Shown here piece after piece: positions 21,366-25,908 of a DNA stretch of 25,908 bases. Position numbers and translations under genes: made by a program. Position 1 is the first letter of the stretch; each line of letters begins with the position of its first letter. Source of the stretch: JAVBJN01 sp031546985 (GTDB taxonomy: Bacteria; Bacteroidota; Bacteroidia; Chitinophagales; Chitinophagaceae); NCBI GenBank assembly GCA_031546985.1, contig JAVBJN010000074.1, forward strand, positions 1-25,908, in the 5' to 3' direction. Below the pieces are notes generated by a model, which worked only from the letters and a program-made list of their open reading frames with translations, did not search any database and had not been told where the DNA came from.

Positions 21366-22886
21366 ATGAAAATTTTAAAACCTGCGTTGGCCGGATTGTT
21401 CAAGTTGCGCCTGAGTGCAATTGACAATTTTATGCTCAATCCCATTGATACACAGGTACAAGTATTCAACAACCTGATTGGAGGAGCTCAATTTACCGAA
21501 TACGGTAGAAAGTACGACTTTAACAACATCAATACCATATCCGACTTTAAAAAGGCGGTGCCCATTAACGACTACGAAACCCTGAAACCCTATATTGAGG
21601 AGATCCTTAATGGTAAGCAGAACGTTTTATGGTCTTCTCCCATCAGCTGGTTTGCCAAATCGAGCGGCACCACCAGCGATAAAAGCAAATTTATTCCGGT
21701 AAGTAAAGAAGCCCTCGACGATGGGCACTTTAAAGCCGGTAAAGATATTCTGGCCCTGTATCACCGCAATGTGCCCGATACCCGTATTATGGCAGGTAAA
21801 GGCCTGGTGATTGGCGGCAGCCATCAATTGAACCAACTTACTTCTGACAGTTATTATGGCGACCTGAGCGCGGTAATGCTGCAAAATATGCCGCTGGTAG
21901 GCCAGTTTTTGCGTACGCCCGATCTTTCCATTGCCCTTATGGACGAATGGGAAGCCAAGATCGAGAAAATGGCGCATAGCGTAATCCAGGACGATGTAGT
22001 GCAGATAGCCGGTGTGCCTACCTGGACTATTGTACTCATTAAGCGTATTTTCGAAATTACCGGCGCTACCGATCTTAAGCAAGTGTGGCCTAACCTTGAA
22101 GTATACATTCACGGTGGCGTAAGCTTCAAACCGTATGTGAGCCAGTTTAAAAAACTGATTCCCGATCCCAATATGCGTTATATGGAAACGTATAATGCAT
22201 CTGAAGGCTTTTTTGCCGCGCAGGATATTATTGGGCAGGAAGGTATGTTGCTGTTTTTGAATCACGGTATCTTCTATGAGTTTATGCCAATGGAAGAGCT
22301 GGGCAAGCCAGACCCGCGTACTTTACAGCTTAAAGATGTGGAACTGGGTAAGAACTATGCACTTATTATAAGTACCAACGCCGGTTTATGGCGGTACCTG
22401 GTGGGCGATACGGTTAAGTTCGTGAGCCTCAAGCCCTACCGCATTGTGGTAAGCGGCCGTACCAAACATTATATTAACGCTTTTGGCGAAGAGGTAATTG
22501 TAGACAATACCGATAAAGCCCTGGAAATAGCCTGCGAAAAAACAGGCGCTATCATCAACGATTACACGGCTGCGCCTTCGTATTTCAGTGAAACCAGCAA
22601 TGGCTGCCATGAATGGATTATAGAATTTGAACACCTGCCGGTGCCGTTGGAGACCTTTGTGGCCGAAATGGACCGGGCGCTTCAAGGCATTAATTCCGAT
22701 TACGAGGCCAAGCGCTATAAGGATATTGCCCTGCGCATGCCAATGGTGCATATGATGCCCAAAAACGGGTTTAAAGAATGGCTGAAAAGCAAAGGAAAAC
22801 TGGGCGGACAGCATAAAGTGCCCCGCCTGAGCAATGAAAGACAGTATGTGGAAGAAATGCTGGATTTTATGAAAAATGCCTTGTAA
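21366..22886 (+). CDS. GH3 family protein (auxin-responsive GH3-like acyl-acid amido synthetase family)
   Basis: 506 aa. The ANL-superfamily ATP-binding loop is WFAKSSGTTSDKSKFIPVS (S99 to K106). Further GH3 markers are ALYHRNVP, EVYIHGGVSFKPYVSQFKKLIP, MRYMETYNASEGFFAAQD and YALIISTNAGLWRYLVGDTVKF, with the C-terminal subdomain SGRTKHYINAFGEEVIVDNTDKAL. Plant GH3 enzymes adenylate carboxylic acids and join them to amino acids. Bacterial members, common in Bacteroidota, have no settled substrate. It lies 15 nt downstream of lptB and is followed by fabG, which hints at an envelope or acyl-chain role, but that is context only. The length is normal and all core motifs are present. Confidence 0.9.
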   Translation: MKILKPALAGLFKLRLSAIDNFMLNPIDTQVQVFNNLIGGAQFTEYGRKYDFNNINTISDFKKAVPINDYETLKPYIEEILNGKQNVLWSSPISWFAKSSGTTSDKSKFIPVSKEALDDGHFKAGKDILALYHRNVPDTRIMAGKGLVIGGSHQLNQLTSDSYYGDLSAVMLQNMPLVGQFLRTPDLSIALMDEWEAKIEKMAHSVIQDDVVQIAGVPTWTIVLIKRIFEITGATDLKQVWPNLEVYIHGGVSFKPYVSQFKKLIPDPNMRYMETYNASEGFFAAQDIIGQEGMLLFLNHGIFYEFMPMEELGKPDPRTLQLKDVELGKNYALIISTNAGLWRYLVGDTVKFVSLKPYRIVVSGRTKHYINAFGEEVIVDNTDKALEIACEKTGAIINDYTAAPSYFSETSNGCHEWIIEFEHLPVPLETFVAEMDRALQGINSDYEAKRYKDIALRMPMVHMMPKNGFKEWLKSKGKLGGQHKVPRLSNERQYVEEMLDFMKNAL

Positions 22887-22940
22887 ACACAGGCGCTATA
22901 CACCGTCTGCCCCTGTACAGACTATAAACATTCAGGATGT

Positions 22941-22969
22941 TTTGTTAAACTTGCCCCCAAATACGTTTG
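22941..22969 (+). promoter_or_regulatory. Candidate promoter of fabG abutting the start codon
   Basis: TTTG (22941-22944), 17 nt, then TACGTTTG (22962-22969), an exact TAnnTTTG. The ATG begins at 22971, so a transcript would begin at or just inside the start codon. It is either leaderless or the match is coincidental. Confidence 0.45.
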
Positions 22970-22970
22970 T

Positions 22971-23717
22971 ATGCAATTATTAAAAGATAAGGTTGCTCTT
23001 ATAACCGGTGCCAGTCGTGGTATCGGGGAAGCTGTTGCACTGAAATTTGCTGAGCATGGCGCACATATTGCGTTTACTTACCTTTCCTCCGACGAAAAAG
23101 CCAGGACGCTGGAAGATAAACTGACGGCGATGGGCGTAAAAGCCAAGGCCTATAAAAGTGATGCAGGTTCTTTTGAAGCTGCCGAAGCTTTGGTAGATGA
23201 TGTAGTAAAGACTTTTGGAGCTATAGATATTTGTGTAAATAACGCCGGTATCAGCCGCGATAACCTGCTGCTGCGCGTAACTCCCGACCAGTGGGATGAG
23301 GTAATGCAGGCCAACCTGAAATCGGTATTTAACCTTACCAAACAGGTGATACGCCCCATGATGAAAGCCAGATCGGGCAGCATCATTAACATGAGCTCGG
23401 TGGTAGGTGTGCAGGGCAATGGCGGCCAGAGCAGCTATGCGGCCAGCAAGGCGGGCGTAATTGGCTTTACCAAATCGGTAGCGCTGGAGCTGGGCAGCCG
23501 CAACATCCGTTGCAATGCGATAGCCCCCGGATTTATTGAAACTGATATGACTCACTACCTGAAAGATGGCGGTGCGGAAAAATGGTTCTCCCAAATACCA
23601 ATGAACCGTTTTGGCAAGCCCGAGGAAGTGGCCAATACAGCCCTTTTCCTGGCTTCTGACCTGAGCAGCTACGTAAGTGGTCAGGTGATTAACGTTTGTG
23701 GCGCTATGACGACCTAA
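22971..23717 (+). CDS. fabG: 3-oxoacyl-[acyl-carrier-protein] reductase
   Basis: 248 aa, a classical short-chain dehydrogenase/reductase. The NADP-binding motif is TGASRGIGE (residues 12-20), the stabilising motif NNAGISRDNLLLR, the catalytic Ser in INMSSVVG and the Tyr/Lys pair in SYAASKAG. IAPGFIETDMT and FLASDLSSYVSGQVINV are typical of FabG and not of other SDRs. It reduces beta-ketoacyl-ACP in fatty-acid elongation in the cytoplasm. It ends VCGAMTT, close to the usual VDGGM ending. The gene is on the same strand as GH3 with an 84-nt gap and probably has its own promoter. A long wobble-rich terminator follows. Confidence 0.94.
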   Translation: MQLLKDKVALITGASRGIGEAVALKFAEHGAHIAFTYLSSDEKARTLEDKLTAMGVKAKAYKSDAGSFEAAEALVDDVVKTFGAIDICVNNAGISRDNLLLRVTPDQWDEVMQANLKSVFNLTKQVIRPMMKARSGSIINMSSVVGVQGNGGQSSYAASKAGVIGFTKSVALELGSRNIRCNAIAPGFIETDMTHYLKDGGAEKWFSQIPMNRFGKPEEVANTALFLASDLSSYVSGQVINVCGAMTT

Positions 23718-23789
23718 ACGACGATATCTGATGTCTGATTGGAGGATGGCTGATGTGGAATATCACTTAACAGCATCCATTTAAAATAT

Positions 23790-23826
23790 AAAAGACCTGC
23801 CGGGGCTATCCTGGTGGGTCTTTTTG
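23790..23826 (+). terminator. Intrinsic terminator of fabG
   Basis: AAAAGACCTGCCGGG / CCTGGTGGGTCTTTT, a 15-bp stem with three G-U pairs and a 5-nt loop, running into a T tract. Confidence 0.82.
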
Positions 23827-23876
23827 GTGAAAAGGGAGAAGTGAAAAGAGAGAGGTGAATGGTCAATGGTGAATGG

Positions 23877-23957
23877 TGAGCGGAGAAAGGCCCTTCGACA
23901 GGCTCAGGGACCTTTCGCATTTGAAATGCCCATGTGTTGGTTTATTCGCAAATCCGC
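23877..23957. repeat. Hairpin repeat, copy 1 (81 bp)
   Basis: Begins TGAGCGGAGAAAGG. GAAAGGCCCT pairs with AGGG(A)CCTTTC, one bulged A, enclosing TCGACAGGCTC; then GCATTT-G-AAATGC forms a second hairpin; then GTGTTGGTTTAT and CGCAAATCCGC. CCCTTCGACAGGCTCAGGG is a widespread intergenic repeat core in many bacteria. Confidence 0.85.
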
Positions 23958-24002
23958 AAGTGAGAGGTGAATGGTGAAAAGTGAAAAGTGAGAAGTGAAA
24001 AA

Positions 24003-24084
24003 TGAGCGGAGAAAGGCCCTTCGACAGGCTCAGGGACCTTTCGCATTTAAAATGCCCCATGTGTTGGTTTATCCGCAAATCCGC
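24003..24084. repeat. Hairpin repeat, copy 2 (82 bp)
   Basis: The same element 126 bp downstream in the same orientation. It differs from copy 1 by G to A in the one-base loop of the second hairpin, one inserted C (GCCCC for GCCC), and T to C in TTTATTCG. Confidence 0.85.
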
Positions 24085-24089
24085 TTATT

Positions 24090-24119
24090 CGCAATTCGCA
24101 AATCCGCAATTCGCAAATC
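24090..24119. repeat. Perfect 15-bp tandem repeat, two units
   Basis: CGCAATTCGCAAATC occurs at 24090-24104 and again at 24105-24119, within a wider run of related CGCAAATCCG and CGCAATTCG words that starts at the end of hairpin repeat copy 2. Confidence 0.8.
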
Positions 24120-24227
24120 CGTCATCCGCCAATCAAAAAAGGCGAAAAGCCAGCAGTAAAGCATGTGCTTCACTTGTGACTTTTCACCTTTGTATGTAAA
24201 CCCTCCGCTGTGAACGGATTGGTTAAA

Positions 24228-24989
24228 TTATGCCTGGGCTTTGAAAGCGTTGATGGCATTGCGGGTAAACTCGCTCAACACCAGTTTGCCGCTTATGGCA
24301 GCTCTTTCGCTCAGCAGGGTATCCCAGTTTTCGGTACCGGTCCAGAAGGTTTTCTTCAGTTCCTGCATCGCCTGCGGATTGTGTTTGGCCAAACGTGCGC
24401 TGATGCGTTTTACGGCGTCGTCTACTTCTTCAATGGTAGCGTGCATCTCTGCATACAGGCCTTTGCGTTTGGCCCACTCGGCGCTGCGCCAGTTAGAAGC
24501 ATCGATGGTAAGATCGGTAAATGCCGACAAACCTATTCTGCGCTGAACGGACGGGCCCACTACAAAGGGACCTATGCCGATAGCCAGCTCGCTCAGTTTG
24601 ATAGACGCGCCTTCGGTGGCAATGCAGTAATCTACCGCAGAAGCCAGCCCTACACCACCGCCTACAGCTTTGCCCTGTATACGGCCAATAATGAATTTAT
24701 GGCACTTACGCATAGCGTTAATCACATTGGCGAAACCGCTGAAGAACTGCTTGCCTTCTGCTTCGCTTTTGATAGCAACCAATTCATCGAAAGAAGCGCC
24801 GGCACAGAAAGCGCCGTTGCCTGCAGAGCGGAGTACAATTACGTTTACACGCACGTCTTCGCCGGCATCGTTGATGGCTTTAGCCAGATCGCTCAATATT
24901 TTACCAGGTAATGAATTGCTGGCAGGGTGGAAAAACTCCACAGTAGCGACTCCCTGTTCAATCTCGGTTCTAACATATCCCTCAGTCAT
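24228..24989 (-). CDS. Enoyl-CoA hydratase/isomerase family protein
   Basis: 253 aa, crotonase fold. The oxyanion-hole strands are present: NGAFCAGASFDEL (residues 58-70) and GKAVGGGVGLASAVDYCIATEG (about 106-127). SIKLSELAIGIGPFVVGP supplies the usual catalytic Glu region. C-terminal helices (LAKHNPQAMQELKKTFW, ERAAISGKLVLSEFTRNAI) fit the family's trimerisation domain. It probably hydrates or isomerises an acyl-CoA thioester in fatty-acid, phenylacetate or branched-chain amino acid degradation; the sequence does not decide which. The gene follows the alpha/beta hydrolase gene by 12 nt and is co-transcribed with it. Confidence 0.9.
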   Translation of the reverse strand: MTEGYVRTEIEQGVATVEFFHPASNSLPGKILSDLAKAINDAGEDVRVNVIVLRSAGNGAFCAGASFDELVAIKSEAEGKQFFSGFANVINAMRKCHKFIIGRIQGKAVGGGVGLASAVDYCIATEGASIKLSELAIGIGPFVVGPSVQRRIGLSAFTDLTIDASNWRSAEWAKRKGLYAEMHATIEEVDDAVKRISARLAKHNPQAMQELKKTFWTGTENWDTLLSERAAISGKLVLSEFTRNAINAFKAQA

Positions 24990-25001
24990 ACTCGAACTAT
25001 T

Positions 25002-25685
25002 TTAATGCAAAAAAAAGTGTTTTATCTCAAATGCCAAAAGTTGGCTGTCAACTTTTTCCAATGGGTGCGGGCTGTTGGGAAACACGCTCATGCATGCATT
25101 GGGCAGCAGGCGGTATACCTCCTCAGTTTCTTTAATGCTTACGGCATCGCGGTCGCCCACACATAATTTTACCTTTTGCTCAATGGCCTGCATCGACATC
25201 ATGCTGATGGGCGGTTGCTGCCCCATAGCCAGCAACATATCGCCGGTGTGCCTCAGCAGGTCTTCCCAATTATCATCGCCGTGCATCTGTGCCAGTTTTT
25301 CGGCAAACTTCGGCACTTTCAGTTTCAGGGTCTCGGGGTTTAGCAACGCGGTTTCTTTGGCTGCTCTTTCCGGACTCCATTCCAGCATGGTACCGTAGGT
25401 CATAATGCGGCCTACCAGTTGCGGCAGGTGCAAGGCGGTGTTCAAAGCTACATATCCTCCCATACTATACCCGAATATATTGGCACGTTGCAACTGGTGG
25501 TGCTGAATATAAGCTGCCAGCTCGCCCGAAAGCCGGGTAATGGTGAGCGGGCCGGGTTTTTCTCCGCCATGCCCGCTGAAATTGATGAGATGACAGGCAA
25601 AATCTTCAGACAAAAGCGCTGCCAGGGGCTGCAGTTGTGCTGCCGACCCTATGGCGCCATGCAATAATATAAGGTTGGGTTTCAT
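25002..25685 (-). CDS. Alpha/beta hydrolase
   Basis: 227 aa. The N-terminal strand and oxyanion loop are NLILLHGAIGS. The nucleophile elbow is G72-Y-S74-M-G76, the acid is D180 (or D178) in VGDRDAV and the base is H207 in NSPHPLEKV, so the triad is complete. The cap region (about 105-160) holds KFAEKLAQMHGDDNWEDLL. There is no signal peptide, so it is cytoplasmic. The size and motifs resemble MenH/BioH-like or 3-oxoadipate enol-lactonase-like hydrolases. Its operon partner, a crotonase-fold enzyme, would suit either a thioesterase or a lactonase in acyl-CoA catabolism. The substrate is not determinable here. Confidence 0.88.
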   Translation of the reverse strand: MKPNLILLHGAIGSAAQLQPLAALLSEDFACHLINFSGHGGEKPGPLTITRLSGELAAYIQHHQLQRANIFGYSMGGYVALNTALHLPQLVGRIMTYGTMLEWSPERAAKETALLNPETLKLKVPKFAEKLAQMHGDDNWEDLLRHTGDMLLAMGQQPPISMMSMQAIEQKVKLCVGDRDAVSIKETEEVYRLLPNACMSVFPNSPHPLEKVDSQLLAFEIKHFFLH

Positions 25686-25719
25686 GCCGGAAAGATAACA
25701 AACGTGGCACTAAATTAAA

Positions 25720-25741
25720 AAGGAGCCGTTAACGGCTCCTT
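25720..25741 (-). terminator. Terminator of the T9SS cargo gene
   Basis: AAGGAGCCGTT/AACGGCTCCTT, a 22-bp perfect palindrome (9-bp stem with a 4-nt loop), with TTTTTAAT following on the minus strand. It lies 28 nt beyond the stop of the gene to the right. Confidence 0.82.
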
Positions 25742-25769
25742 AAAAGGTGATTAAATATGGATTAAATGT

Positions 25770-25908
25770 TTATCTGCTGATCTGTACTTTTTTGACAATA
25801 TTTCCTTTATCGGAATGAATGATGATGGAGTACATACCTGGCAGCAGGTTATTCACATCGAGGGTTATTTTTTTGTTGTCTTCAGGTTTGAGTTCCATCA
25901 CCGTAGCA
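25770..25908 (-). CDS. C-terminal end of a T9SS-secreted protein (type A sorting domain)
   Basis: The last 46 codons of a gene that extends past the right edge, with TAA at 25772-25770. The residues include KKITLDVNNLLPGMYSIII, then HSDKGNIVKKVQISR at the very end. The NLLPGMYS turn and the K-K-V-x-I-x-R terminus are the hallmarks of the type A C-terminal sorting domain recognised by the type IX secretion system. The protein is therefore exported through the outer membrane and probably anchored or released after cleavage of this domain. Nothing can be said about the passenger. This domain is a strong marker of Bacteroidota. Confidence 0.85.
   Translation of the reverse strand, partial: ATVMELKPEDNKKITLDVNNLLPGMYSIIIHSDKGNIVKKVQISR

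Larger units (their letters stand above)
23827..24227. repeat. Non-coding repeat block between fabG and the enoyl-CoA hydratase gene
   Basis: The 510-nt gap between these genes holds no credible gene. It is built of purine-rich runs of GTGAA/GGTGAATG units (23826-23876 and 23958-24002), two copies of an 81-82 bp hairpin repeat and a CGCAAATCCG-type tandem array. Past 24125 there is a short run, AAAAAAGGCGAAAAGCC, which on the minus strand is a weak terminator for the enoyl-CoA hydratase gene. Confidence 0.75.

Noticed and set aside
23877..24119. CRISPR array
   Set aside because: Only two 81-bp units with internal hairpins and low-complexity filler, not short repeats with unique equal-length spacers; no cas genes.
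24210..24911. 233-codon plus-strand frame opposite the enoyl-CoA hydratase gene
   Set aside because: Antisense shadow of a crotonase-family gene with complete oxyanion-hole motifs.

Overview
The window reads as chromosomal DNA from a member of the Bacteroidota, most likely Chitinophagaceae or a close relative. This is inferred from several signs. There is a C-terminal type IX secretion sorting domain at the right edge, a futalosine-pathway (MqnC-like) gene at the left edge, a bacterial GH3 protein, a HYC_CC_PP/HMA/TonB-receptor cluster, and a BlaI/BlaR1-type pair whose peptidases carry TonB-like C-terminal domains. Several genes have TAnnTTTG-type -7 elements instead of sigma70 boxes, and purine-rich 'GGTGAATGGTGAA' repeats are present. 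No tRNA, rRNA, insertion sequence or CRISPR array was seen.

Layout. 1-241 (-): 5' part of mqnC. 551-715 (+): 54-aa membrane microprotein. 861-5113 (+): probable operon of a secreted DUF6624-like protein, a BlaI-type repressor and two tandem BlaR1-like M56 metallopeptidases. 8321-5187 (-): HYC_CC_PP protein, HMA-domain metal-binding protein and TonB-dependent receptor, a probable envelope copper/metal module. 8685-10649 (+): 35-aa microprotein, LpxH-like phosphoesterase and a translationally coupled glycosyltransferase. 10705-11394 (+): outer-membrane beta-barrel protein. 11690-12197 (+): a self-contained unit with two tiny amphipathic peptides. 15128-12285 (-): TolC-type outer-membrane protein and HlyD/MacA-type adaptor. 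15341-16939 (+): nadB. 18717-17308 (-): persulfide dioxygenase-rhodanese fusion. 19181-18819 (-): ArsR-family repressor. 20073-19408 (-): tsaB. 20122-20505 (+): RidA. 20583-22886 (+): lptB and GH3. 22971-23717 (+): fabG. 23826-24120: non-coding repeat block. 25685-24228 (-): alpha/beta hydrolase and enoyl-CoA hydratase-like protein. 25770-25908 (-): 3' end of a T9SS cargo protein.

Most of the window is housekeeping and envelope biology, neatly partitioned by intrinsic terminators. The most novel-looking part is 11.7-12.2 kb. Two microORFs of 19 and 24 codons align without gaps over 17 residues, share the register of an amphipathic helix, and sit between a near-consensus Bacteroidota promoter and a 16-bp terminator, with a structured RNA segment between them. 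I do not recognise the peptides; phenol-soluble-modulin-like, type I toxin-like or membrane-sensor roles are all open. Secondary points are the interleaved divergent tsaB/ridA promoters with a nearly leaderless ridA, the duplicated BlaR1 genes with diverged output domains, a cysteine-free ArsR protein beside a persulfide dioxygenase with a palindrome over its probable promoter, and a duplicated hairpin repeat at 23.9-24.1 kb whose copies vary in the loop but keep the stem.
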